Shown: in pieces, positions 1-64,000 of the stretch | Numbering within the stretch: position 1 is the stretch's first letter | Layout of the letters: each line of letters opens with the position of its first letter | NCBI GenBank assembly: GCA_029851415.1 | Contig: CM056743.1 | Location: forward strand, 24,962,905-25,026,904 | From: Eretmocerus hayati | Lineage: Eukaryota > Arthropoda > Insecta > Hymenoptera > Aphelinidae | Length of the DNA stretch: 64,000 nucleotides | Direction: 5' to 3' | The notes under the pieces: generated by a model | What the model saw: only the letters and a program-made list of their open reading frames with translations | Told to the model about the DNA's origin: nothing | The model's database searches: none | Translations under genes and position numbers: made by a program

Positions 1-201
1 TCAGATAAGTATTTCTGACCGATATAATTAAGTTTCGATGAATTTTCACGTGCAGTCGACCGTCATAACCTCGCCTTATTGCACGCAGTGTTTACTTTTC
101 AAATCTTGAAAATGTGCCTCTTATATCTCGCTTTTCCTGATCACCATCCACCTGTATCAAGAATAGAAGCTGCATTTCTAATGCATGTGCGTGATTTTTT
201 C
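1..201. other. Intronic or upstream sequence
   Basis: AT-rich DNA with no recognised gene or repeat. It ends in a pyrimidine tract with a splice-acceptor-like TTTTTTCAG at 195-203. Confidence 0.5.
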
Positions 202-512
202 AGAAAAACTACGGATGGCATTGGGTTCTGCGAGTTCTGCTACGCCGGATGATCATCGCGGAAGCATGCCTTATCGAGTCTCGCCCGTCAAAGTTTGGCC
301 GTCTGTTTTCCACGAGACAAAGAGTCAGCCATGGGGTTGATGTGTCCACCTACATCAGCCTTGCAATAAGTAGTCGCAGACGTCTCGGAAGCGTCTTTGC
401 TCCGATGGGGAGGCCCGACGACGTGGCATCTCGAGTGAGCAATGTGTTGCGGATTTCGAGATGCGGCTTCAAAACTCATCAGCTTGATCATTTTCACCAA
501 AATGAGAAGTGA
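202..512 (+). other. Coding-like segment of unknown nature
   Basis: A stretch with higher GC than its surroundings follows a good acceptor-like TTTTTTCAG. One frame is open from the acceptor to a stop at 510-512 (103 codons including NYGWHWVLRVLLRRMI). Another frame has ATG at 215 and runs about 42 codons (MALGSASSATPDDHRG...) to a TGA. Neither product is recognised. Since CaMKII exons must lie further upstream, this would be an exon of an alternative transcript or a nested gene, or a decayed repeat. I could not find a convincing donor. Confidence 0.2.
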
Positions 513-877
513 ATATCTGTGCTGTGTCACAAAAAATTATAAGATCAAGTGATTTTAGCCCGACGATCAGAGTGTTGAGCGAGTTTTCTTACGAATTTGT
601 AATAATGTATCATACGCGCTATTCTACTGCGATCAAATTTTTCTAATTATTTGGACCTTGTGAATGTGCTTATGAACGTAAAACGTTGGAATTTCTTAAA
701 CAAGAAGTCAAAAGATATGTAAAGATGAATTTGTACACCAAGAGCCTATTTTTAATTAAATAAAAGTACCATCAAGCCCATAATTTCAATCTCAGATTCC
801 TTGTGATCGATTCCCGTTCCATGAAAAATCACAAAATCGAATAAAATTTCGAATTTTTGAAAAATTTTGTCGACGAA
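513..877. other. No gene seen
   Basis: AT-rich DNA without recognisable coding or repeat structure. Confidence 0.5.
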
Positions 878-1021
878 TTTGCGACATGTCGCAAATACAG
901 GTTTGGCGATATGTCGGCGAGCTGTCGCAAAATCATATTGGCGACATGTCGCCAACCTATCGCCGACCTATCGCAGAGCTGTCGCAAATGGGAATTCGCG
1001 ATAGCTCGGCGACATGTCGCC
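878..1021. repeat. Array of GCGACATGTCGC palindromes
   Basis: Three long perfect palindromes, TTTGCGACATGTCGCAAA (878-895), TTGGCGACATGTCGCCAA (938-955) and GGCGACATGTCGCC (1008-1021), are spaced 60 and 68 bp centre to centre. Between them lie many half-sites and variants (GCGATATGTCGGCG, GAGCTGTCGC, CTATCGCCGACCTATCGC, GCGATAGCTCGGC). The block is CpG-rich in an AT-rich setting. It may be a dense protein-binding array or a young microsatellite-like expansion. Confidence 0.75.
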
Positions 1022-1106
1022 AATATTTTCAATTTCTACGCGGGAAATTCTAGCATAGAAAGCAGAATCAGGAAAATAAACTCAGCACCAAATTTCCAGG
1101 AATCTC

Positions 1107-1137
1107 ATTTTCCACTTCCACTTCCACTTCCACTTCT
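1107..1137. repeat. (CTTCCA)n microsatellite
   Basis: Five tandem CTTCCA-type hexamers, the last imperfect. Confidence 0.85.
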
Positions 1138-2271
1138 CTTTGCTCGATAGAAGCTCACCCTCGAGAAGAGCAAGGATAAGAGGCGCAGTCGCACCCACCC
1201 TTCGAGTTCATTCCTATCTGTCTTTCAATCTATATGTATATCTATGCTATAGTCGAATATAGAGGAGGCATTGACCCAGCCCTACATAGATATCATACTA
1301 CTGATGCATCGCAAAAGAATCTATTTGAGTGTAAGCCAAAGGAAGACGGAAAAATAGATCGGTGTGAGGCTTATTGCAAATTCTTGCTTTTTTCACTTTT
1401 GAAATGTTCTGTGACATTTACTGTAGGTATCAAATTTTATGTGGGGTTCCCCATGCATTTTTTCCGAATTTTGTATTGAATATGATTCTGTCGATGTTTT
1501 GGATTAGATTTCATGTCGCGATTGAGAACAAAATTATAAATCTTTATTGAGTCGATTTTCTTTTATTTTAGTTCCAACAAAGTGTCTGAATGGTAACAAT
1601 TCAACGAAAGAAGATAAAAAAGCATTCCTTCTGGACTTTATAAGCATTTGATTGCAGAGAAAATCGTTAAGTTGGTTGAAAGGAAAAGTAAAATCATTTT
1701 GAGGTAACGCCCCACTTGCGCAGAGTCATAAAGTTGGCAAGAACTCTTAATCAATAGTTTCCTATCTCATAATGTAATTTCCTGTTGAGCTTTACAAAGT
1801 GATCAATGGAGTCTTTGTGTCAAAAAACTCGGCCACGCATATGCACCCTAACATCACTGTATTAGTGATTTTATGGTGACCACGTCACACTAGCAAAATC
1901 AGGGACTAATTCGGTCTGAAATCTTGATCGCATAAAAAATGGTTCATTTCATCAATCATCACTTGACATCCTGATGTAATCTCTGACGAAGAAAAACACA
2001 ACCAGATCTGCTTGGAAATTTTTTGGCTCCCCTTCTTTTGCTGGAGGTTCACCCCATAAAAATTCAAGACTGTGTCGAATTTTCAACCAAAACATGTCAC
2101 CCAGTATCCAAAATGGGCTGGTAAACGGAAAGCGGATGTCTTTTCCATTACGAGAATCCTAAAAGTGCTTTATCATTAAACATTCTCAGGTTAGAGTGTT
2201 AAGGGATGAACTTCATGCAATTTTCCGATGCTTGGATGCTTACAAAATTGCATAGAATAGTATATTTGCGT
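1138..2271. other. No gene seen
   Basis: Intron-like AT-rich DNA; only short chance ORFs, none with recognisable domains. Confidence 0.5.
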
Positions 2272-2438
2272 TAGCCCATTTTGGGCACTAGGACAGTTTG
2301 TCTGTCGAGCGAAGTGAGACATGCATCTCCACCAGTGCCCGAAATGGAATTGCAAGCAAAATGTGGGTGTATTTTCTCATGCATGAGAACCCCAAAATCG
2401 CATTCTTGTGCGACATTTTTAGGCTAGAGTAATGAAAA
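2272..2438 (+). repeat. 167-bp interspersed repeat, copy 1
   Basis: The segment from TAGCCCATTTTGGGCACTAG to GGCTAGAGTAATGAAAA is nearly identical to 13184-13350. It contains a short inverted repeat (TTTTGGGCACTAGG ... CCAGTGCCC) and GAGCGAAGTGAGAC between. No coding capacity. Probably a SINE or MITE; the class is not clear. Confidence 0.8.
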
Positions 2439-2861
2439 TAGTATTTGCAGCTCAATCATGAGGTTTTCTGTTTCCAAGAGATTATTCCGACAAATCGCTA
2501 GGAAGTGAGCTGCCTTCTTTTAAAATAGACTGCATTCCTATATTGAGAGATTGCTGTTCTTGATTCTAAGTGGCGTACATCTTATTTCAAGAGATGGAAC
2601 TCTTAATTCAAGAAGACGAGTTCTTAAAGTAAGACAACATACCCAAATCGACCTCTTTTTAAGAGCAGAAATTTCAAGATGTGAGATTATTTTAAGATTT
2701 CTTCTTGTAGTAAACTTCATGAGGTCAGTGCAAAATATACTATCTACCGACGTGTATCAAACTATAATTTCTAAGAAACTGTGAGTAAAGTCGACAAACT
2801 ATCGCAACGTACAATTTTACGCCCAGTGTATAAAAAAAACCTAAAATTTCTGCAAAATCGC

Positions 2862-3060
2862 GGTAGCAGCGGGGTTAGAGGTCTCGCCTTCCAATCGAAA
2901 GGTCATGGGTTCGATCCTTGGTGTCTTGACGGCACCACTGAGCATTTTTTTCAAGTGCCTTCAGCGTGGTTTTGGGAGATTCGGAATCGACCTCAAACCA
3001 TAGGTCTAGAGGAGACATGAATTCACCTTCCGAACACTTCGCGTTGATAAAAAAGTATGG
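2862..3060 (+). repeat. tRNA-derived SINE
   Basis: Pol III-like internal promoter: an A-box-like TAGCAGCGGGG (2864-2874) and a B box GGGTTCGATCC (2907-2917), with anticodon-arm-like CTCGCCTTCCAATCGA between. The tRNA-like head is followed by an unrelated tail of uncertain length. The acceptor stem does not pair as in a functional tRNA, so I call a SINE and not a tRNA gene. Confidence 0.55.
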
Positions 3061-4500
3061 TGTCAGAGATTCACGTATTTTCTATTGGAAATGAAATTTA
3101 TCATTTCACACTTGGCGAAAAAGACTATCTGGGCTGTTTATTCGGAATTTAAAGGAAAAATCTCTACCCAACCATTGTTTCAAGCTTAACAGAGAGTAGT
3201 CAGATTTCAAATCAAGTCTTGATGTAAGAATATAAGCAACAGAAAAAGTTAAGAATGCGCATAAACGCCCCATTCCTACAGAAAAAAGTCGGCAAAGCCC
3301 ATACTTGTTGCATTTCGTGGAGCTCAAAGTCATGTTCCTCATGTTGCATGATATGCACGCTTGTCATCATAACAAAAACAAACGCGACCATGCTTCAAAC
3401 CTCAACTCGTGCGGTTTTTTCGTAACCTCGTCAACAATTCATTATCCTCGCTGATGTAAAATTCTATTCCAGTTCAGTGAGCTTATGTAAAATGCAGATA
3501 ACCTATAAAAGTAGAGCTCTTTCAGATGTTTTTTTTTTTTTTACAAAAACGTATTTATAATCACATTCTGAGTAAATATCAATTTTAGCTATTTGCGGAA
3601 CACGGAAGGCCAGAACACTAAAAACTACATAACTACTTACTCATAGTGAGTTCATACAAGGCTATATGGCCTATATAACGTTATATAAATTAATGTGTGA
3701 GTGAACATTAGATGCACGTGTCGCATTCTAGAAGCTTTTCATCAAAGAACTATATCTATAGAGATACATATAAGGCTTATCATGAGCGATCCGCTCGAAT
3801 TATGTACGCTTTCAGGCCTCATAAAATTCATATTATAGCATCCAACAGGGTGTTCTAGCTCGTTTCATCAGTGGTTTATATAGAAGCATCCCTGCAGAAA
3901 TTAATCTTCCGCTTAGACGATCACAGAGAACTTGAGATGACAGGCCGAGTATCCATCCCTCTTGTATCGCATACACAAGAGAGATGCACTTTACTCGCCG
4001 CAAAAAAATCGAGGCCAATGCACAAGAAAGGAAAGACCATCCCTTGAGTTATGTTATATCAGCCCTTCTATATTATATATATTTTTTTTTTCAAGGCTGA
4101 TATGATCCACGCGTATGAGAGAGCTGTAATGTATGGAAGTTTATCAAGCATACGCTTATCTATTGATAATAGATTTATTCATTTTTCGCTTTCCTTGATG
4201 TGCCACAATATCATAGAATAGTGCCGCGAATTGTTATCAGCCTATAATGGCAATAAGTGTCCTACAGGATCGGTTTTGAAAATATGTTGAATATTGGGCA
4301 ACTATGTTGATATCTCATGTTTCTCAGGGGTCTGAAATCTCATTTTGAGTCGAGTCTAGAACACTAATATCCATAGTCGTTTATGAACCGAGAGTTAAGA
4401 GTTGATCCATGGTTCAAGTAGTATATAATCAGCATGTCCAAAAAATGATTTCAAGTTTCTGGTGTTCTGCTACGCTGAAATAATGCGAGGTAGATGTGAG
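3061..4500. other. No gene seen
   Basis: AT-rich intron-like DNA with a T-run at 3529-3542 and another near 4082. ORFs here are short and unremarkable. Confidence 0.5.
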
Positions 4501-5010
4501 ATTTGATTCTAGGTATCTCTATGATCATATTCCAACAGGAATCTCTAGATCCGTCGGTGGATTTTGAAATAAAGACGATTTTTCAAATTATTCCATTATG
4601 AAGAGTGTGTAAACTTTCGTCTTTTACATGGTTTTCCGTGTTTTTTTGTGACTTCGCCGTCATAACTCAGAAGAGATGAGTTTTATCAAAAATTTGTAAA
4701 ACTGTTTTTTTGCTGAATTTCGTAAGAACTACGAGTTAGTATGCTCACATTCATCGACGAACTGGATCCACCATGCTAATTTGTAGATCTTCAAAAAATC
4801 TACAAAAAATTATTCCATAAATTCTTCGATGAAACTCATTCCGTTCGAGTTATCATGGCGAAATCACAAGAGGCTGGAATACTGCATAAAAGACCAATTT
4901 TGATACATCCTTCATAAATCGATTGAACTACTTGATTTTGAAATCCACTGGCGAATTCTTTTGATTCTTATTGAAAATTCATCATAGAGTAACATAGAAT
5001 CGAAACCCAC
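4500..5010. repeat. Degenerate foldback (inverted-repeat) element
   Basis: The sequence around 4645-4700 (TGTGACTTCGCCGTCATAACTC...GATGAGTTTTATC) returns in reverse complement at 4815-4870, and outer stretches (GGTGGATTTTGAAAT; GATTCTA...CTCTATGAT) also pair. Arms are roughly 200 bp and diverged. It shares AGATCTTCAAAAAATCTA-like words with the foldbacks at 13689 and 45697. Confidence 0.6.
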
Positions 5011-6678
5011 AAGTATTTTTTTATTTCATTGACTGTCGACTTCCCGGCCTTTCCGACCCAGCGTATGAACTACATTCGAAACATCATCCAGCTGAGTTTA
5101 CAAACCGTCAAAAATGATTCGTCACTGTACGAACTCTATTCTACCTTTCATGATATGCGGATCAGGTGCAAGTCTACAAGTGTTTCGCAGTGATCTGAAT
5201 GAGATTCTCTTGGCCAAGACTACATTCCCAGAATATTCATAAATACCCAAATTTGTGAGAAATCTTAGCATGATCTTGAAGGTGACTGGTCAAAAAAAGT
5301 AATTTTTCTCAAATATTTTACGAGATTATACGTGCATTGCACCTAATCGGAACTCTCAAATAAGTGAATTAACTCAAAAAAAAAAAAACAAAAACAAAAA
5401 AACAAGGAATTCATCCAACTTTAGATGGTCCCAGCTTCTATGAGATAATCACGCTGACTTTGAGATAAATATGTCAAATCATTTGTAGTCTATCGTCTTT
5501 TATATTTCGACTGGCAATCGATTGAAATGAATGTGCGTCTGATTGGTTATGTGATTTCAGTGTACGCGTGGCATACTGCTTAGTTGGAATCTGTTGAGGA
5601 TTAGATTGATTCAGGTAGAAGCGATTATCGTGAGAATCGAATATTGATTGTTCAGACTGTTACTATTCAATATTGGATCATTAATTAAACTGGAGGAAAT
5701 TGCTCTAGGCTGTGTGGTCTGTTCAAGAATCAGCTTATGTTATTTTCAAGTTTAATCCACATGGAATCTATAATATATAATAATCAGCTTCAAATGAGTT
5801 GAGAGTGAATGTATTTGATTCCTGACTTTCTCAAGTAAATTAAAAATTTCACTAATATATGGAGAGGAAAACTGTGCATGTCACTCCAACTTTATGGGGT
5901 TATATTTCTGCGTGCTAACGATTGAATTTCGATCTGACCCGCAAGCGAGGGCCAGATTTATCATGAGGGACCTCATGAATGAGACGAGGGAATTATTTCT
6001 GCGATTTTGTTAGCACCTTGATATTGGAAAATTGTTCAAAAGCTATTACCGTACAGTTCATGGAGATTCCCTTCAGACCAGACGATCGAAAAATAGCAAT
6101 CGACTCTCGGTCGGCATAGTTTCCGATTCCAAAATTGGGGTTTTATAAACACCGGTCTTCTCTAGAGTTGATGCGGATTAACCATTCTACCTTTGTCTTG
6201 GAATAAATGATTCGTTTTACTCAATCTACACAGGCTCTCATCACGAAACCTGTGTAGATTGAATACTCAGGTACCATCCAAAGTTTCTGATGTATCCAAA
6301 TGTGTTCAATGCAGTAAACGATAATGATTTATTGAGGAGATGGAATACATTTAACTCGTGACAGATTACAAAACTTGATGATAATCCATAAGTACATTTC
6401 CAAATAAATCTGAACCATCAAATCCTCAGAATTGAATTTGAATGGAAATCGTACACTTTCTGGTGTCTGTTCTGCTTAAATCGTCAACTTTTTCATGATG
6501 TTTATTTTCCCGAAAGTATATTATCCACCCAATCGCAAAAAATCACTAATTCACGAGTTTGACACGAATACCTCAATTTCTAGAAAACTTTGTGGGAATA
6601 ATGATGCCACCTCACTCTCAAACGTGATGCATCTGAATTATCAAAAATATTTCAACGTTACTCTTTTTTTCCTTTCAG
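5011..6678. other. Intron, no gene seen
   Basis: AT-rich. It contains an A-rich tract (5377-5403) and a perfect 14-bp hairpin, TCAATCTACACAGG (6221-6234) with its complement at 6249-6262 around a 14-base loop. Confidence 0.6.
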
Positions 6679-59485
<52,807 letters not shown>

Positions 59486-62400
59486 GGCTCAAAACGCCAA
59501 CGCGATCTCCCGCGAGACCAATTTGGCTGTAGCAGTAACGACGTAGACTACTGCGACCATAGCCGAGGCAATGGAAATGGTATAAAGCGCCACAAAAGTT
59601 AGAAGAAAAAAATAGATGGGAACGCTTCGCCAACATCACAATCTTCATCATCATAATCTTGACTATCACGACTATATCAGCAGTAAAATATCGTACCGAG
59701 CGTCCCCTAACATTGATGTAAACTATTACTATTCGACGTATGGAATTCACCATATACATATATAATGAATACATAAGACTCGATAATGGAATTTCCAAAG
59801 CGGCACGTTTTGAAATGTGTACTTAAATCAATTGAAGAGCGGAAAACAATTTAGATAGAAAAAATTAATGTACACGCCTGTGTGAGAAAAATTTACGAAA
59901 ACGTAGGCGCAATCGCTCACTTATGAGTAAAATTTTTGGCAAGCCTTATACTTGAAGAGAGAAAAATAATACGGTGCATATGGTTATTCCCGTATGAAGT
60001 TGGCATAACATAATGTATCAGTCGTGATTGTAAAAAAATCAGAGGGGTTACAAGCCTCGGTACAAGACTGCTTTGTGAAATGAAATATAGGGGGAAGAAA
60101 ATAAAATTTTTGAGGGCCAACGTGCGAGAGTATTAAAGCTCTTCTGCGCGTCTGCATAAGAAAGTATTATATATTGTATGGCCACTCTTTGGCAATGAGG
60201 TGCGCGAGAAAAAAATCTGCACACACTATCTTACCAAAATGAATTAAAAAAAAGATATCGATATCGTTATTGATATCTTCTGTCTCTCGATTGAATCAGT
60301 GAAAATTTTCAGCGCGATCTCTTATACATATATATATATAATTCTAGAATTTCGATTCTCGAATCATACACAATGTACTTTTTCATCGTTGCATTATTGA
60401 CATTACAATCGCGTTGTATACTGATATTATACAATATATGATAAAAAGATGAATGGCAACTCGTTACTGGGACTACATACATTCATATGAATATTATATA
60501 TATATATATATATTTGAATACACCGCGCGAGCTCGTACTTCATCCAATTAAAAAAATTTGTCTGAAATTGGGTATGCAACGTAGAAAAAAGGCTCGCAAT
60601 CATTTAAATAAGGAAAATAATGATGACAACACTTATGCTCCTCACTGTGGTATGATAGCGGTGTATAGTACGTAAAAATAACAATCACTTGAAGCCGTGT
60701 GTGTCATCGATTCAATTGATGACATAACATTTATATATATTCCAGGTCTCTCCGATAAAAAAAAATACCGGCCGTCGCTGATGTTTTAATCCTTATAAGG
60801 GTCAAAAAACACGCGACAGTTGCGCATACTCATCAAAACACGCTAGTGAGTTAAAATTTTATATAAACCTGAAATACAGTTTAGTAAAACCGCGTGCATA
60901 TATGTGATATACAGAGCGAACATACGCGTGTGTGGGTTTTCACTGATTTGAGATATTATTTATGATAATGTAGAAGGAAAAAAAAAGAGAGCGAGAAAGA
61001 GAGAAAAAAGTCAAAATGATACGCGCGTATGCGAGCGCTGACCCCCCCTTAGAAGAGCTTCAAATATTAAAATCACGTGGCTGTTAAATTTCCTTTTTTA
61101 GATCTTTTTCGAAATAGAAAAAAAAAAATTTTTCCCTCAAGGCATATTACAATCTTCTTGTATACGCGTAGAACGCAATCTATTGTCCGTCGATTTTTCA
61201 ACAATGGCTAATCGTTAATGGAGAAGCGCACGAAGTGTCTACTATTATCGTGTTTGATCTTAGTCGAACACGAAAGGCCACTGTCAATCACTGAATTTAT
61301 TATATTATAATAAAATATATATCATAAATATATACTCGAATTAATTTCAAATTATATCAACAAGAGTTTTTGCAGAATTTTTCTCAAATTTTTCTCAAAT
61401 ATTGATCGATCGAGATTTTTAAAATCTCGCAAATAAATATCTTGCCACGCTGTTATAGGCATTATACTGACATTTTACCGTTTCAGATTTTGCGACGATG
61501 AAATCATCAATTGAGAAAAATAACTCATTTATTGAATATTTACATAATATGATTATGAGTGAGCCTGCACACTTTCGATGTCGCTTGGGCTTCACTAACG
61601 ATTGATAATTGTACAGAAAAAAAGTTTGAATCTTCCAAAAAAATAATTTTTTAATTTCTTCAACTGACACTCGATAAGAATTACCGCATTAATGCGAGCC
61701 ATCTGCTTATTAGGCAGAATTTTGAAAGTTATGGATAGTAAAAATGGAATACAAATAATTTTGCCACTTAGCGAATTTAACGCCGAGCGTCGAGGGGCTG
61801 GCGTTTCAAATACACTGCTTTATATCGGTAATAATATCACATCGACTATAATCATCAGTCATCATGAGAAAAATTCACTTTCAGACTTTTACCATTTATG
61901 TATTTGTACATACAAATGTTTGAGTGCGATAAAAAATTTTTTTCATGAGTTTTAATGAGGAGTTGAGTATGACATTGAGTGAACGACGAGTCGAATAATC
62001 AGAAGTGGAGAAATGAAATGATCGGACAGGTAGATCAGGGAATAAATTCAAAAGGAAGAATTTGACGAAGCAAATGTTCTCTGGTGAGGGTTTGAAGTGA
62101 GAAAATTTCAGAATGAACCAAAAATATTTGCGCTCTCTGGTCGTATCTCTCTTTATTATGACGAATGTCGAGTAACAAATTTATAAAATTTGTTCGACGA
62201 TGATGATATAAAAAATGAGCTGACACGGAAGTAGCAACGATGAAAAATTGCGGAAGCAAAGCGATCCTTAACCACCATCGAATCGTAAAAGTAAAATATG
62301 GTGGACCGAAAAATTGCAAAGAATTTATTCACAAATGTGTGGGTTTGATGTATTCAAACTTCCAAAATTAAATTTCTATCGAATTTAAGTCACTAAGATC

Positions 62401-63512
62401 TTTCTACACGTTCGTACATCCTTCACTATAGAATATATATTATATGAAACTAATTCTGAAAATGATATCTCCATTCTGGGAGAGAGGAAACTCAACAGAA
62501 CATTCTTCGCCACCGTAAGACATATTATATAAATATATAAATATATACATATATTAATGCAAGATATGGTATGAGAGTACGATTTAATTTATTGCAAGAA
62601 TGAGATAAAAGTACTTTATGGATATGAAAAATATTATATATATATATATTATAAATATTATATTATTAAGGTGAAATTAAAAATGATATAAATATAGTTA
62701 TTTCTACTGTATCCTGTAATTTGTCGCTTTCTCGTGTAATTGTTGTATAAAGTAATTGTGATTAATTTTATCTAGATGACGTTTGCTTTGCATCTTTACA
62801 TTAGCTTATCAACATTTTTTTCATCTCCAAATTCAATCATACATCAAATTCCTTGTCTCAATCGACTAAATAATGATTGGATATCCGTTAAAAGTGTTAG
62901 ATGATCGAATCACACATTTTCCACCATTGCACCTCACTTTCCAATTTGACAATTTGGCAGCAACCCTATGGAAGCGTAAAAAATGCATCAGATGAATTTC
63001 GATGTGCAGAAATGTTAGTCTAGAGTTCAATTACTATCAAAATCCAAGTATCGTCTACTCTCATTTCTCAATCCTTTATCTAGTGCAAGAATTCGTATTC
63101 ACTTGAAAAATGATGGCTGGTGAAGTTTTCCTCGTCCAACGGAAGACATTTTGGATCTCGAACAATTTGAAACACATCTTAAATTCATTTTACAAATCAG
63201 CGAATATTAGAAGAAAATATCCTCATTGGCTGTTTCATTATAATGAGAACGTTGATGAATTGAGTATTAACTCACCTGAAAACTACTTTTTGACAGGGAA
63301 AATGCTGGAGGATTCTTCAGTGTATTCAGAACTTAATCTTCATGTCGTCTAATGGCAAATGATATGATACATTTACTATAGCTATAATATGACTTTTCCA
63401 TGGGATATCTTACGAACTTTCAGAATAATCAGTTTATTTTCCCAGAGAATATAACCTGGAAATTCTCGAGCATTTTGAACGATCAATCTTTGCAAATTGC
63501 CAATTTTGAATG
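59486..63512 (+). other. CaMKII 3' UTR and downstream DNA
   Basis: No second gene recognised. AATAAA poly(A) signals occur at 60100, 61432 and 62041, and AT-repeat stretches at 60330, 60496 and 62640. I cannot tell where the transcript ends. Long 3' UTRs are usual for this gene family. Confidence 0.45.
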
Positions 63513-64000
63513 GGTATATGCGCTTGTGAAATTGATACCTCATTTGTGGTTTTAAGACTCATATTATACATTTCATGAAAGTATCCATTTCCATATCCTA
63601 TAATAGTGGTAAATTAGCCATTTTGAAAGCTCAGATACTCTAAATGTCGAACATAATCTCAAAAAAGACCTAAAAAACCCAATCTCAGGTGTCGCATGGT
63701 CCTTCGATGAATATATCTGAGCTTGGGACTATGTACTCAAAGGATCATCTAGAAATTTTTGATGTTGGAATTGAGTATTCTTCGAGGATATTTATTAGAT
63801 TAATGGAACTCACTCAATAAATCACCTTTGAAGATGAATTTTACCATCATCTCATTGAAAAGAGCTGCTAAATCACCTTTCGAAGACACATGCATTCATC
63901 GAACGACCATGCAACATTTTAGGTTGAGGGTATGAGAGCCTTTTTGAGGTTATATTCGACATTTTAAGTATGTAGTTATCAAAATGGCCAACTTGCCATC
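63513..64000. mobile_element. Foldback family (GTACACACA type), copy 4, cut by the window end
   Basis: It shares GTGAAATTGATACCTCATTTGTGG(T)TTTAAGACTCATAT, CGAACATAATCTC, TCGCATGGTC and TATATCTGAGCTT with copies at 29587 and 46309. The right arm begins near 63890 (CATTCATCGAACGACCATGC) and runs off the window. Confidence 0.7.

Noticed and set aside
2862..2935. A functional tRNA gene
   Set aside because: A and B boxes are present but the acceptor stem does not pair and the anticodon arm is irregular; best read as a SINE head.
1..6678. N-terminal CaMKII exons (glycine loop, catalytic lysine)
   Set aside because: Searched all frames by eye for the expected EELGKGAFS and AAKIINTKKL segments; none seen, so they lie upstream.

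Overview
The window is animal, very probably insect, nuclear DNA. It is AT-rich, has long introns with GT...AG borders, and is full of small DNA transposons. Its only confidently identified gene is calcium/calmodulin-dependent protein kinase II (CaMKII), read on the + strand from 6679 to 59485. Twelve shared coding exons give 409 residues from about residue 73 (vertebrate alpha numbering) to the stop. The N-terminal ATP-binding exons lie upstream of the window. All exon phases join without a frame break. The catalytic HRD and DFG motifs, the Thr286 autophosphorylation site, the Thr305/Thr306 pair and the hub (association) domain are all visible. The order of two linker cassettes matches the fruit-fly gene, which points to an insect; I cannot tell the order.

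Layout. Positions 1-6678 are upstream intron: one coding-like segment of unknown nature (202-512), a striking array of GCGACATGTCGC palindromes (878-1021), a tRNA-derived SINE and inverted repeats. From 6679 to 12996 lie the kinase and autoregulatory exons. From 16960 to 25344 lie the calmodulin-binding and first linker exons. From 31226 to 48747 lie five cassette exons, all phase 1 in and phase 1 out, together 172 codons; these form the variable linker. From 50206 to 59485 lie the hub-domain exons. The remainder is 3' UTR or flanking DNA.

Two candidate alternative first exons sit inside introns and splice in phase to downstream exons. The one at 15869-16024 encodes a hydrophobic N-terminus that would replace the kinase domain, the same design as mammalian alphaKAP (a membrane-anchored, kinase-less CaMKII hub protein). 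The one at 33582-33627 has a good start context and a consensus donor and would make a shorter hub-only form. If either is real, the locus makes kinase-less hub proteins from internal promoters. This is the most interesting lead in the window.

The introns also hold an archive of nested mobile elements with readable termini and target duplications. These include a Tc1/mariner-like foldback with an inner element and a tRNA-like core (51156-52857); an ACCGTCAA-ended element holding further insertions (20439-23250); a pogo-like element inside a foldback (46894-47768); a TTA-flanked MITE (42499-42790); and a 3.7-kb foldback with 81-bp tandem repeats that holds an R1/jockey-like LINE fragment, itself split by a 629-bp MITE with an 8-bp duplication (55535-59215). 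No bacterial-type operons, CRISPR arrays or rRNA genes were seen.
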